Below the pieces are notes generated by a model. It was not told the origin of the DNA. It saw nothing but the letters and a program-made list of their open reading frames with translations, and did no database searches. Of a stretch of 64,000 nt of DNA, positions 11,236-23,771 are shown piece by piece. Source of the stretch: Armigeres subalbatus (taxonomy: Eukaryota > Arthropoda > Insecta > Diptera > Culicidae). Each line of letters begins with the position of its first letter. Within the stretch, counting starts at the first letter, position 1. Both the position numbers and the translations under genes were made by a program. The stretch lies in assembly GCF_024139115.2 (NCBI RefSeq), contig NW_026942982.1:62001-126000 (forward strand), in the 5' to 3' direction.

Positions 11236-11583
11236 TTAATTGATAAAGCTCGAGGTCTGAATATGCTTACAGATATGCATAGCACTCGGTATTGAGTCTA
11301 ACTGCGGGCAGCCAAAACCATGTGCTCCAATATCGCGTATATCAGTATAGAAACACTCAATACAATCTCCTACAAGTTTCACGTAAACCTTGCTAGAAAG
11401 TAAACTTCCATGTAGTCCAAAAAGTGTCCAATTTAAGTATATTTCGTTCCGTTTTAACGGTTCATAAATTAATTCATTTTTGTTCGACATTGATGCGCTT
11501 ATATGTGTACTGCTCATTTTTCCTCCTAGGTATATTGGATTAAATTGGTCAATCAACTCACCGCAATCATCAGTCACAGCCAC
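11236..11583 (-). CDS. Hypothetical protein, possible exon
   Basis: A 115-codon open frame with mixed, non-repetitive composition (contains the phrases FGLHGSLLSSKVYVKLVGDC and DIGAHGFGCPQL), unlike the repeat-derived frames around it. I do not recognise a family. No signal peptide or membrane segment is visible. It could be a residual exon of a host gene, or part of an older transposon interrupted by the hAT element that ends at 11123. There is no clear acceptor or donor pair. Confidence 0.3.
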   Translation of the reverse strand: MAVTDDCGELIDQFNPIYLGGKMSSTHISASMSNKNELIYEPLKRNEIYLNWTLFGLHGSLLSSKVYVKLVGDCIECFYTDIRDIGAHGFGCPQLDSIPSAMHICKHIQTSSFIN

Positions 11584-12690
11584 AGTTCTTCGACTGTACT
11601 CTCTTCAAATAATAATCTCTTCGCGTCGCACCAACTGCAATCGAAGGGATTAGTAGAGCTACATGTGATATGGTACTGCTATCAGCCGTTTCGACTGATT
11701 GTGGTTTGCCTGTTTGAACACTAAACCACAGATAAGTAGACGTAACTTATCGCTCGGGGTACGATGGAATATTTGAATTCACCGCTTCCAAAGAAAGGTT
11801 TGTTTTTCGTATATTTCTACATTATCACTAACCACAATACTTTATTTCGCGATTCCCATGTCTTTTTTGCACATCACATTTTTGTGTTTCTCGTCAACCA
11901 AAATCACTAGGAGGCTTGTGTTGGCAAACTCTTTAGGGCCAATGCTCTCCGCCGTTTTGCTTGTGTGAATCTAAATTTATCCACCATCCGTAAACAGATC
12001 ACGAAATTGTACGCCGCACGATATTCAACGGTACGGGAATTGACCGGCGCACGTTGCCAAAACAGCTGCCTCAAAAATATGAATACTTAACACGCGACGT
12101 GTTTCGCGATTCTACCGTGGGTGTAGAACCGTAAAAACTCAACTCACCGAAAAAGTCAAAGTTCTGTTTTAAATAACAAACATTGTTTATGCACAACAAT
12201 CGCGCGGACGAACATTCTGTTGATGCGTCGAAATCGAAAGCAAATGTGGAGGGTATCGTTCGCGCAAGATAAGCAGCTAAGGGACAACTTTTTTTTGGCG
12301 AACCGTTTCCAACACTTGTTGAACGAAGACTGGGTGGTGGAGAGCGAGCCAGAGAGTTCTATTGGATGAGCGCGCGACGCTGAAACGCGAACGTCGCGCT
12401 GCAGTTAGGATGACTACGACGCTGGGCGTCGCGGTTGTTGTGCTTTCAGTGGGGTGTCGGTTTGGTGCATTGGTTTCTGAAGTAGATTTAGATTATAGAG
12501 AATACTTTACGAAAAATGTCCCCTATTTCTCATTTGATTAGTAGACTTCAACTAATATATTTTTTTACATTAGAATAATTATTTTCAATATTTTGAATTT
12601 TTAATGAAGTACAAATATCTTAGCTTTACTTGGACTTACTAAAGATACGTTAAGTTTAGATTTGGCAAAGCATTTTTCAACCCTTTCCTT
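11584..12690. other. Non-repetitive block with CpG-rich stretch
   Basis: From about 11990 to 12480 the sequence is richer in CG dinucleotides (GCGCGCGACGCTGAAACGCG and similar) than the surroundings. No ORF or RNA gene was recognised. On the minus strand it lies upstream of the 115-codon frame, so a promoter is conceivable but unsupported. Confidence 0.3.
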
Positions 12691-12693
12691 CCC

Positions 12694-13303
12694 ATGGTAG
12701 CTGTAGAGCTACCATGGGAAATTTTGTACCTTCCAACATTCATCAAATGTTACTCGTATAATACGAAGACCCATCATCTGTGGAAGTCAGGCCTACTACG
12801 GGCTCCAGAAGAAACTGCGGTCAAAAAAGATTCAACATCGCACCAAATGTGTCATGTACAAAACGCTCATAAGACCAGTAGTCCTCTACGGACATGAAAC
12901 TTGGACCATGCTCGAGGAGGACTTGTAAGCACTCAGAGTACTCGCGAGACGGGTGCATATGACCATCTTTGGCTGTGTGCATGAAGACGGTGTGTGGCGG
13001 CGACGGATAAACCACGAGGTCGCCCAGTTCCACGGCGAACCCAGCATCCAGAAGGTAGCTAAAGTCGGAAGGGAACGATGGGCAGGGCATGTTGCAAGGA
13101 TGCCGGACAACAAACCTGCAAAAGATCCGATCCGGCAGGTATAAGAAGGCGTGGAGCGCAGCGAGCGAGGTGGGCTGACATATCGACTTGGCGAGCGTGG
13201 TGTGCATTCGAGGATGGATAGATGCGGCCTCGAACCGTGTATTGTGGCGTCAAATTTTTGATTCAGTGTTATCTGTTTAGAAGTAAACTAAATAAATTAA
13301 ATG
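12694..13303 (+). mobile_element. 5'-truncated LINE fragment, RTE-like carboxy end
   Basis: Read in three frames with stops, it contains the phrases KCVMYKTLIRPVVLYGHETW, VWRRRINHE and QFHGEPSIQKVAKVGRERWA. These are the region after the reverse-transcriptase domain in RTE-like mosquito LINEs. The second, longer copy at 37880-39823 aligns through the shared 3' end (GCCTCGAACCGTGTATTGTG). The 3' tail is A/T-rich (CTAAATAAATTAAATGAA). It is not functional. Confidence 0.65.
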
Positions 13304-14040
13304 AACATGCATTGAATTATTATAACGACAAAATGCAGCAGGGTAACGGCTGTATGTTAGACTGGGCTCATATTTTGGACCACCTAGCTGTATTTATATC
13401 ACACAAACTAAATAAAACACGTGAAACTAAATTTGACCCCGGGAGTCCTGCTACGTCCCAGAAGCTGAGACGAGACCTGCAAAGACGGCTTCTTTTTCCT
13501 TGTTTTGACACTTGTTCTTCTTTTCATCACAGTTGATCATCGATTCTCAACTGTTTCCTTGAGTGTTTCACCTAAATCTCGGGTAGAATCTTCTGAGCAC
13601 AATAAAAGTGTTTGTGATTTACGGATTTGTAAACTTATTTTTATAAAGATTTTCCTATCGGAAATAAAACACGTATTCATAACAGTTCAATATTAAGCTG
13701 TCCGGCTTTTCTAGAATACTTTTCAAAGTGAAAAAGTACTCGTAAAACAAAATCATTCGGAATACTTTTTGAGGGATACCAATACTTTTACACAAAAAGG
13801 TGCTGGTTGCATCTGACAATTCGTGACAGCGCTTGCTGGTTGCAGATGAAGTTATATTTTTTCCTCTTTGCAAGTCCCGTCCCAGCCCAGAAGGGGACTG
13901 GTCTAGAGCCAACGGCAGCTTCCGGGGTGGGCACAAGACCTCTTTTCTCCCGGGTCCCAACGAGTTGCTTGTAAAGGAGAGCTTTCGGTGGGGTGGTCCT
14001 AAATAAAAAATATTGCGTTACCTTTTAGGTTGTTTATTCG
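13304..14040. other. Intergenic, unidentified
   Basis: Contains an AATAAAA at about 13601 and several short frames. Two loosely similar phrases (CTACGTCCCAGAAGC near 13450 and AAGTCCCGTCCCAGCCCAGA near 13871) hint at duplicated material. Nothing is assignable. Confidence 0.3.
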
Positions 14041-14044
14041 CTGG

Positions 14045-14581
14045 CTACGGGTATGGCAACGTCACTGCAATGGGGCGGCGGTAATGTGCAGCGGTCAGTC
14101 CATGGTTCGGCGACAGGAAAACTCCGCGGACCGGTAGGCTTGCGCCTGAATGGCGGCTCGACGACAGCCGGATGGTGTCATCATCTGACACGGATACGGT
14201 GAGGGAAAATATCGAAGGCCGTAGCGCAAATCGGCAGTGGCGCCTCAGAACTGGTTTGACGACGGATGAACGGCGGCCAATCGGTGGCCGATCGAACAAT
14301 AATGACGGTGTGAAGTAGCATGAGCGGGCAGGAGTGAGATTGGTAGCCGCTGAATGACGGCACGTTAACGGTTGGTTGGTGGCTTGTCGAAGAACGGCGA
14401 TGGCTTGCGCAGACAGCTCTGAGTCGTGGTATAGCGGCTTGATGGAATCACGGCTCTGGGAAAACGACGATCGTTTGCGGGAATCTACTTTGCCGCGGCC
14501 GAATGGCGGCTTCATGACCAACTCGGATAACGGCGATAGCTGACAAAAACTTATGCGGCAACGGAATGGCGGATAAGCCAT
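14045..14581 (-). other. GC-rich block with a 178-codon open frame, unassigned
   Basis: A sharp rise in GC content. The open frame on the minus strand is S, R, P and L-rich with no recognised domain. On the plus strand a loose phrase like GAATGGCGGCTTGATGA recurs (14150, 14265, 14425, 14503, 14560), so the frame may reflect short internal repeats and not a protein. It resembles the GC-rich LTR material at 26.6-27.6 kb in texture, but no LTR ends were found. Confidence 0.25.
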
Positions 14582-14971
14582 TTTACGAGACAGATTCGAA
14601 CAGCTGATCGAAATTTTGAGTGGACGCTCGGTCTTTGTTTTGGTAAATTTGCATGCAAACCATCATCAATTCATTCCATTTTCGCAAATGTTCCTTGTAA
14701 AATGTAAATATTAGTGTTAGGTCTCCTGTCATTTGAGCTTTTTATAAAATAGCTTATTGCCGAGCGACGCCGCTGGCGAGAAAACCGCTCGAAGGGTCTA
14801 CAATCACGGTGGTTGCTTTGGTTGGGGCGTAACTACCTTTCCCGATGAACCACGGCTTTGGGCACCCGAAGCAAAGCCTCCGAAACCAGTTTAGGTTTTT
14901 TTGCTTCCGCGTGGATTTTCAGAATCCAATTTTCTTTGTAAAGAAACACGTCCGTACTATCGATACTGCTA

Positions 14972-16345
14972 AGGTACACCGGGGCAAGTTGAAATACGGG
15001 GTAAGTTGAAACGGAAACTGTAATTCAGATCAGCAATGACCGAATGCCCTGATTATTTTTTTCAACAAATTACTCCTCTAAACGCACCTTCTGACTGTCA
15101 TTCCCAGAAGATTGCAGCTACTAAAAGCAATCCCTGCCATTGTTTATTTTTCACCCTTTGCAAAATTTGAACCAACTTTTTGACGTGCCAATGAAACAGG
15201 TCCCAAAATGATGTTTGGAAGTGTTTTTTCATCAAACTTTCACGGTAGGTAATCATTCAATGTTGAATAAACATAATGATTATGAAAAATCGATGAAAGA
15301 TACGTTTTAATTTTTGTATTTTGGTAGTTTGATATTGCTCCGCATTTTCAACTCATCGGGGCAAATGGAAATGCGTGGTGCGGGGCAAGTTGAAACAACA
15401 ACGATTCAAAACGTCACCCTCGCAATTGAAGTTTCCAGAATTCAATATGGTCCGTAAGTACATTCGGAAAACAAAAAATGATAGAAAGGTCCAAAACTCT
15501 GAAAATTAATTTAATAAATTTCTGCCCTGTCGTGAGTGTATCCCTCCCACAATATCCACTGAAGAATAGAATAAAAAGGGGTATGTTTAAGCTGCACGGT
15601 CTAGTTTTGAGATTCTTAATCTACTTTGCCTCGCTGAGAGCACTGGCACTCAAAAAAAAATCATAGAGCATGTAAACATTTCATTAACTCCACCTTTCAC
15701 TTCCCCAGCCCCCCTTTCTCCAATCGAGGGTCTATGAGAGATACGCTGGTTAATTAATGTGAATTTATGAAGAAGCCACAGCCGAATTAATCAAGCGTAT
15801 AATTCAAAGAAAAGAGTATAGAGTATCAAAATGTGATGTGAACTTTTATGCGAGTAAATATCAAGATGAGACAAGTGGGATTTGATTTTCAAATTTCTAG
15901 AACAAAGCTTACTATTTTATCAGGGTTTTAGGAGACAATTTTAGGCTAATTTCTGAAAGATAATCAAAATCGTCAAAAATATACATGGGACTCTTATGCG
16001 AATCTTGGCAGTATAGTCACCTTTAGAACCTCGTGTATCTTGAGTTACACTGAGTACATATATTTTGTTTTTGATACGGTACAGTTTGCTTATGTCTGTA
16101 TACGGCGCAGTGTTTCAACTTACCCCGATATGCGGGGCAAGTTGAAACGGAGCATATAAAAAATAATTTAAGTATGCAAAATATTTATAAAAAAGTTTGG
16201 TAAGGTTGCTTATTTTTTATATATAATCTTTGGCCCGAACTAGCAAACACCGCAAACGGATTCAAAATTTATCAAAGGGTGATTTTTTTACAGCACTTCA
16301 AAGTTTAACTTTGAAAAAACCGTTTCAACTTGCCCCGGTGTACCT
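14972..16345. mobile_element. 1.37-kb non-autonomous TA element
   Basis: Termini AGGTACACCGGGGCAAGTTG are exact inverted repeats over about 22 bp, flanked by TA on both sides (14970-14971 and 16346-16347). The subterminal motif GGGGCAAGTTGAAAC recurs in both orientations inside (15358-15400, 16108-16150). No open frame longer than 65 codons. Tc1/mariner-type target, but the transposase source is unknown. Confidence 0.8.
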
Positions 16346-18229
16346 TAACGAATACTCCTCTTCCCATTTTTTATATCCCTACTACCTACAAATTCTACCT
16401 AGCATTCACCACTTTTTAATTGCTTAGGGAATTCATCAATCAAAAAAACAAAATCTAACTTTCATTCGAATTTTTTTTTTCGGCCATCTCCTAAAGTGGT
16501 CCAAAATACCTCCCTTACCCTATTTCAAATTATTTTAAGTTGTAGCAAGCGAATTGATCAACTAAAAAATGTTTTGATCAAGCAGGAAAAAAATCCAAAA
16601 ATATACATTTGGATATATGAATAAAAGCATACTTGCGATCGAGAATATACATTCAGAAGTGATCCAAGATAAGCAGCTTAGACAATGAATGGCACTTTAA
16701 CATCAATTCGTTTTTGCATGCAGTCATCGTGTCGTGCACGTGCTTCGTGAAGTAATCTCATACCTCTAGGAGTTCAGATTTAATGTAGGTGCATTAGTTT
16801 ATTTGTTGCAGCAAAGTGTTATATGTAAAAATCAACAACAAAAGCAATATTGCATTTTTCTCTTTTTCATTGTACAGATTTTTTTATTGCTGAGAAGAAC
16901 CTCCGGAAAAGTGAGAATGATTTTATGAACAAATGTAAATATTTTGCATAATTATTATTAGGTATATTTGCAACTGTTATGCACAGTTGCAAATATAATA
17001 ATCAACAATTAACTGGACTAGAAATACTAACAGTGCTATAAGTTTTCCAGAAATAAGAGAAAATTGATTTTTTACAAAATAAAATATATTCTTTTGATTT
17101 CATCGTCATTATCCTACACTCTATCCAAAAATATTTGAAACATGATATACTTGTTAACTAACTAAAATTAAACAAACGTACAGTGATTTTCAATTCAAAC
17201 TATCAACCATTGTAAAAAGCACAACATTATCGGAAACAGCACGTTTGTTGTACACAACATGGGCCAGCATACGATACTCAGTACTTTGTGAGTTCTAGAA
17301 GGTCAAATTCAAACGATCAAATCTAGATCAAATAGATAATTGTTAGAAATAATTTTAATTTAAGGGATAATTATTTGATATACAGTTTTTTATATATACA
17401 TTATATTTTTATACATTTTATACATACATTTTATAAATGACAAATTTGTTCATTTTATTTCCTGACTTGATTGTGACTACGATTTAATCTAGAATTAAAA
17501 AAACACACACGATGTACGAAGGGCTGTGGGACAAAAGATCAAAAGCTGGGTGTCGACCACCAGAAAAAATCTGGAAATCCTGGAATTATCAGGGAATTAA
17601 TGTCAACCTGAAATAATTATGGAATTATCAGGGATTTCGTGAATCCATCAGAAAAATCAGCAAGAGACAAAGTGAATATGTTGTATTCATATCGTTTGTT
17701 TTGAGGTTCAAATGAGGATTCGAAATTAGTCGTCCTAATGCATGAATTAATGGCATAGGGAAATGAGCTACAGACAAGCCGTCGAACAACTTGCCTCACC
17801 ACAACTGAAGAAGAAACAGTCCATATAGACTATAATTCCATACTTTTACGATTGCCGAGACTTCAACAGTCGTAATCTCGGCAATGATTTCGACGAATCT
17901 CGGTAAAAATTTCACCGAGATTCCGATAAACTTTACCGTGTCATTGATAGTCATTACTTAGATCTGTATAAAACATCAATTTAGCCGAATTTCGGAAAAA
18001 TATTGACTCTAAAATGTTGCTGGGGTTGACAAAATAATTCAAGCACATGTGTAAGGTTTACTTTAGTTGAATATACTATCTCACGCGCATAAGGAGAGAT
18101 GGGCTATTGTGGACTTTAAGACTAGCGGAGTTAAACTGGGGCACGTGACTCGCCAAATTGAAACAAAAAAAATCCTAAAATTTATATATATAAGTTAACG
18201 ATTCTGGATGAATTTTCTAAAAAAAATGC
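16346..18229. other. AT-rich intergenic DNA
   Basis: No gene was found. A segment at about 17545-17640 (GACCACCAGAAAAAATCTGG followed by GGAATTATCAGGGA repeats) has a counterpart at about 23540-23600 in reversed orientation and is a small dispersed repeat. Confidence 0.4.
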
Positions 18230-18785
18230 TGAAGGAGTACCCGAATGGCTTCTTGTATTTAGAAACTTCTTTGGAATGGAATGAAATTGCTTTGGAATTT
18301 TTTTAGAAATTCTTTCAAAAATCCCTACATGATCTGCTTAGAAAATTCCTCCCGAAATGTTGTAAGTAAGCCTCCACAAATTATTTTTAGAATACCCCCA
18401 GGAATCTTCGGAAATTTTTGCCAGGAAATAATTAGGAAAATTCCTCTGGCAATTCATTTATGAAATCTATCGAAAACTAATTTAGACTTTAATTTGGAAG
18501 TTTCTCCTCTAGATATTCTTTTAAAATTTTCTTACATAAATTTCTTTTAAGAATTTTATCGGAAATTTTTGGAAAATTATATCATGAATTTCTTTAGATA
18601 TTCAATTAGAAAATACTTCTAAAGTTGCTTTTTTTTTAGAAATTCTAATATTCCTACGACCCAAATTCCTTCGGAAATTCATTAAGAATTTCTTCCAAAA
18701 GTTTCTCCAGAAATAATTTTTGTAGGAATTTCTGAAAGAATTTCCAAAGGAATTCCTCAAGGAATTATTAAATTTTAGTACCTGT
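18230..18785. repeat. Degenerate GGAATTTC/GAAATTCC minisatellite, tract 1
   Basis: Repeated short self-complementary phrases such as AGGAATTCCT and GAAATTTCT spaced about 12-30 bp. Similar tracts occur at 26190-26494 and 30433-30930. No coding function. Confidence 0.7.
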
Positions 18786-19370
18786 CATAAGACGAGTTTA
18801 GTACTATTCCATTTAATTCCATGTTACACTGAAAACGGCCTTACAGTTGAAGTTGAAATACGAATCTATAAAGATTACAACATGGTGGACAGAGGCGCGG
18901 CCACTATCCGAGATAGTAGGACAAAAGCTGGATTATGTTTAGAATACTTTTATAAAATGGAGATATGTTTAGAATACTTTTATAAAATTTAGCGACTTTC
19001 CGTTGATCCTCTCGGATTTCAAGAGATTTTTTCGGACATCCTCAGATAAGTTATAAAACTCCCTATGACTATTAGGACAATCATTACATTTCCAGTGTTT
19101 ATAGAAAATTTCTAAAAAGCCATGTCTTCGAACATTTTTACGAATTTCCAGAAGTGATTATGGATTCCTGTAAATTTTATAAAATATTGGATGATTTCAA
19201 GCAATTATCATTAACTTCTAGAGATTTGAACCTTTAGAATTCTTCAGAAATTTCCCTACGATCTACCAGTAAAGGTTTGGATATTCCTACAGATTCCAAT
19301 AAACTTTCAGAACCATTCAGAATTCTTCTTCTCATAGGCCTGCTACCAGACATCCGAATATGCTAAAATC
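18786..19370. other. Intergenic, continuation of degenerate repeat
   Basis: Contains a short direct duplication (ATGTTTAGAATACTTTTATA at about 18934 and 18965) and more TTTCCAGAA-like phrases. No gene seen. Confidence 0.35.
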
Positions 19371-19372
19371 AA

Positions 19373-19895
19373 TATAAACTGCTTCATATTTGCATTTGGA
19401 CTTGAGACGCAAGTGAAAGACAAATACTCGGAGGGCATGATTTTGATAATACCGCGGCTGAGGACATCATGGAAGCTTTGGTTGATTCATTAGACTATTT
19501 GAATAAAACTCCAGGATAATTTGGAGATCTTACAGTACCTCATATGTCTTGTTTTGAAACGCAAGTGAAAGACAAATACTCAGAGAATATAATTAAGTTG
19601 ATACCATGGCTTAGGACATCATGAAGGCTTTGGTTGATTCGATAGATCATTTGATTTAAACTCCAGGACAATTTGGAGATGTTACAACATCTCATTTGCC
19701 TGTATTTGAGACGTTAGTGAAATACCAATACTCAGACGACAAAATTGGGTTGACACCGCGGCTGGGGACATCGTGGAAGCCTTGGTTGATTCGGTAGACC
19801 ATTTGATTCAAACTCCAAGACAATTTGAAGATCTTATAACATCTCATATGCCTAGATTTGGAGAGATCTTACAATACCTCATGTAAGACGCAAGT
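19373..19895. repeat. 152-bp tandem repeat, three copies plus partial
   Basis: The anchor GCAAGTG occurs at 19409 and 19561 and, as GTTAGTG, at 19713, giving an exact spacing of 152 bp twice. A fourth anchor at 19890 follows a 25-bp duplication. Conserved phrases per unit are GACAAATACTC, CCGCGGCTGAGGACATC, GGTTGATTCG and TTTGGAGATCTTACA. The unit length is not a multiple of three, so it is not a coding repeat. Confidence 0.85.
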
Positions 19896-21047
19896 GAATG
19901 TATTTAAATGTATTTAAATGTATCCAACGATCAATAAATTAAGTGAAATACTAGAAATTTTGGGAAAAATTTATTTTACGTCACATTCGCTTTACGTCCC
20001 ACAAATAAGTGACGTGAAAAGAGGGTTGAGTGTAAATACATTAAATTACCAACAACGTGTTTTGTGAAATGCTTTAATCAACAGACACACTGAAATTGTG
20101 CACCTCGTGGCCATGTAATGGGAGTTGAATCTATCTGAATTGAATCTGAACAATGGTTTGAATCTTTTCTTAGTTGCAAAACTGTCGTCATTTTTTTTGT
20201 TGGTTGTGAAACTTTCGTAAGTTTTTGACAGAGCAAATTGACATCGCATGCCAGTCTAGTATGGATCTTCCTTCTTAGAGCATTGTGTTCATAGAAAGCT
20301 GAAAAAATAGTATCTTATACAGCCGAAATATTTTTAATATTCAGCTCTCGGTTTCATCTTATTCAGACTATTTCAAAGGCCTTCCTAAGTAACTGATATA
20401 GCTGATGAAGAGTAACTGATAAAGAAATAATCGCAAGATTATGTGAGGAAAGACACAATTCTCAAAATCAAATTAAATCGATGTTTTAACTTAGAGAACT
20501 TAGCAATGCAGTACGTAAAGCAGTGTATAACCTCATCATAGTTATTGGTATTGCTTTTCTAAAAATCTACAAAATTATAAAACAGTTAATTTGAACACAG
20601 ATTTTCCCCAAAGACCCAAATCTGTGTTTCCGACCAAAATCATTATTTTGTGTTTTTTTAAATAGATTTATGCACATTTTAGGCAATCAAAACATTGAAT
20701 TCGTTATTTAATCGGCTTTACATTTTAAATTTCTAGAATTTTGTTTTCTTTTTTCAGTTTCTTTAAAATCTTGAATCTATTATTAAGGGGTTAGAACGTT
20801 CTTATACAATATTATAATATTGGAATTTTTAAAGTTTTGGAACTAATTCCTTATTTTCCGAGAAGCAAGTTAAAACATATTTTTTTGCAATTCCTGATCA
20901 TAATACCTGTTTTACAGTTCATTTTTGAGTGATAAAACGGCCTACTTTTCATACCAACGAAATGGATGTTTTAATGAACATTATGCAACTCAAATAGGGT
21001 GCTATAACTCATTTGGGTGCTATAATGAAAAACCAACATCAGAACAG
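19896..21047. other. AT-rich intergenic DNA
   Basis: Nothing recognised. The short minus-strand frame at 20046-20249 is rich in F, S and K and lacks context. Confidence 0.35.
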
Positions 21048-21049
21048 TA

Positions 21050-21958
21050 GGGGAGACTGGGTAGACTTGATCCCTTTTTCTGATTTCCGATGTATCACAG
21101 CCAAAAATAAATAAACATACGCGATTTCCACTCAGACTCTCTATGAAATATAGTGTTGTCTGATGTATGTCAATCCTTAAATTATTGTTGTTATTGATAC
21201 ACAATCGATTTTTTAGAGTGCTGTCAAAAATTGACTTTTAAAATGTTCGGGGGAAATTGATCCCTCTCCAAGAACTTGCTTTGATAAAATTAGAAAGGTG
21301 CCCTCAGATTTTTTAAATATTTGTCCATCAAAACACGCGGAATTTTGGAATTGCTGTGCGTATACGTGAACGATTTTTGCTATTGAATTCGAAAGCACAT
21401 GAAATTTTGAAATTTGGGGAGACTTGATCCCCTTTTTATGATATCTACGCAATAAATAATTTTTCCTTACAACCCTTCATCAAATCTGTCAAATCTACAA
21501 AAAATTAGAAGCCTGAGAATAGATTTATATTTTTTTGAATTTTTTCGTCAAATTTTTGTATGGGTGACTGATGGGGGATCAAGTGTCCCCATATTGAGGA
21601 AATAGCTTCAAATCCAAATAGCCTAAAACTTTGATGGAATGTTAACATTTTTATCAGTACAGATCATTAAGCATATTTATGGCTGTGTGGTGTGACAAAA
21701 ACGAAAGCATTTGGTCATTGTTATAAAAAGTTGTTCAAATTTTGCAAGGCCAATAAAAAAATCTTTAGGAAGGTCAAAACATACATACCGTCATGCAGAA
21801 TAAATAAGGTTGTCAATCCAAACAAATAACTCACCACATAAAGGTCATTTGTCAAGAGGATCTACACTAAAAAATACGCTAGAACAAAACTACTTTAGTC
21901 CTCGATAAAACAGGGGGTGATCAAGTCTCCCCGGGGATCAAGTCTACCCACCTTCCCC
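21050..21958. mobile_element. 909-bp TA element, GACTTGATCCCC family, copy 1
   Basis: Termini GGGGAGACTGGGTAGACTTG and, reversed, GGGGAAGGTGGGTAGACTTG, flanked by TA (21048-21049 and 21959-21960). The phrase GATCAAGTCTCCC recurs internally (21415-21430, 21565-21580, 21918-21945). A reversed second copy is split across 46028-46623 and 61537-61604. Non-coding. Confidence 0.8.
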
Positions 21959-21960
21959 TA

Positions 21961-22470
21961 ATTACATGACTACATTTTGCTGAATTAGCTTGGGTAAGTG
22001 CTCAATTAGTGTATTCTCTGCGCCTCGTGATAAATTAAATAGTTTGAACATCAAATGAACATCAAAATTCTCCAAAAGCAAGTTCAACTTTGCTTCTTGG
22101 CTAGTCGAACAATGCAATGTGGCACGATAACATGAAATCTGATTTTTCTCTGCAGCAACATGATTTATTGGTAAGAACGATCATAAGGATTAAACTAAAC
22201 TACATATACAATTTTGGTACAGATTTATCATATCAAAGCCCATTTTTCGTCATTGCAAAAAATAGCGTGTGCAACTCGTTGCAAAATTCGATTTTTGTAG
22301 TACTCGTAGTATTTATCCAACTCGGCAAGCCTCGTTAGATAAACGTACAACTCGTGCTAAAAAAATCATCTTTTTGCAACTAGTTGCACAAACTACTATT
22401 AAAGTATATCTTTTACCTTCATAACCTTATATTGTATTAGGTTAGTAGTGAAGAAACACTAAACTGTAAT
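21961..22470. other. Intergenic
   Basis: No gene found. Loosely repeated CAACTCGTTGCA/TGCAACTAGTTGCA phrases at 22268-22392 form a short imperfect inverted repeat. Confidence 0.35.
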
Positions 22471-22471
22471 A

Positions 22472-22959
22472 GGCTAAATGTACCAGTTGTGGCTATAGCA
22501 CCAGTTGTCGCACTAGTGCTTCATATGCCAAATGGCCAATCAAATCACCGCAAACCAAGTTCATATCGATAAAGCATATTCATATGATACGATAACACCT
22601 TCGATTTCCTCCAAACCAAGCAAAGCATAATTGTAAAAATTGATTTTGCTTAATTTTCGACGTCCTTTGCACCAGTTGTTGCACTAGTGGTCCCTATTTG
22701 GCCAATCCCATAAGAAAACAATGGGATTTGCCAAATAAGGAACCAAAATGAAGAATAGTGCCACAACTGGTGCATGCGTTCCTATTATGAATTAATCAAT
22801 TTTGAGGTTAATAACAAATTTTATTGTGGTTTTCACAGCTTTTCTAAGGAGCAGGAAGTAAAACCTTTCGCTTGATATATAAAGTCCGCCCACATGTATT
22901 TTACTTATTTATTTAAAAATAGTTGTTCTTATGTATGGCGACAATTGGTACACCCACTC
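22472..22959. mobile_element. 488-bp TA element, GGTGTACCA family, copy 1
   Basis: Left end GGCTAAATGTACCAGTTGTG; right end reversed GAGTGGGTGTACCAATTGTC; TA on both sides (22470-22471 and 22960-22961). The phrase CACCAGTTGT/CCACAACTGG recurs inside. A reversed partial copy is at 46624-46826, within the large nest. Confidence 0.7.
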
Positions 22960-23770
22960 TACTGTAAAATATCACAGACTTTTTCACAAAGCATAAAAAA
23001 TACATTTTTTTATTATATTTGTAGAATTTCAAAATTCCAATCAGCTTTTGATCATGTATCAAAATAAATATTCACCATATTATTTTTTTTCGAATTTTGT
23101 GCAATTGAAAATTGCAAAAATGATAATAAAAGTATTTTCGTCTAAAGACTTGGAGATTAGAGTATAGAAGAATAACTTAAAGATGAAAGAATGAAAATTT
23201 CGATATTCAATTCTAAGCTTGCCTCGTAACTACGTGATGAACTCATAAAACATGAAAAATAACAATAAAAAATATTTTAAAAAAATGCCTCGTAGCAAAA
23301 TATCCATGAAATTGATTCAAAATGTCAACCAATTTTGATGGATTTGATACCTAATTAGGTACCACACCATGTACTAAAATCAAATAATTCAGTCAGAATG
23401 CGACTGAGTAATAAACATTGAAGAGTAATTTTTTTCCTTATATCAACTTATTTAGCAACTTTGAAGAATTTTGAATGTAATTTGACGAAAATTTATTTTT
23501 CCTTGTAAATATTCTGAATTCCCGGTTTTTTCCGGTGACTTCAATTTCCCGTCTTTTTCCTGCTTGTCCCGTTTTTCCCGTTTCGGTGGCCACCCTGTCA
23601 GTAATAAACAGCTACCTAGTCTTTGATGTAGTAAAATGACTATCCTTTACCAGACGCACAGTGAGGCAGTCCTTGTGTAAGCATGGAAAAAACCTCTCAG
23701 CCATTGAAATCTTCAGCGTAGTTTCAACATACATTAGTGCCGAAATTTGGGCCAATATTCGCAATTTTTA
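22960..23770. other. AT-rich intergenic DNA with a small dispersed repeat
   Basis: 23530-23600 carries a TTTCCCGTTTTTCCC-type phrase ending GGTGGCCACCCTG, the counterpart of about 17550. The rest is unassigned. Confidence 0.35.
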
Positions 23771-23771
23771 A

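Noticed and set aside
11236..11583. Resemblance of NWTLFGLHGSLLS to the adenosine deaminase (ADAR/ADAT) core
   Set aside because: The match is one short phrase; catalytic residues and neighbouring motifs are not seen.
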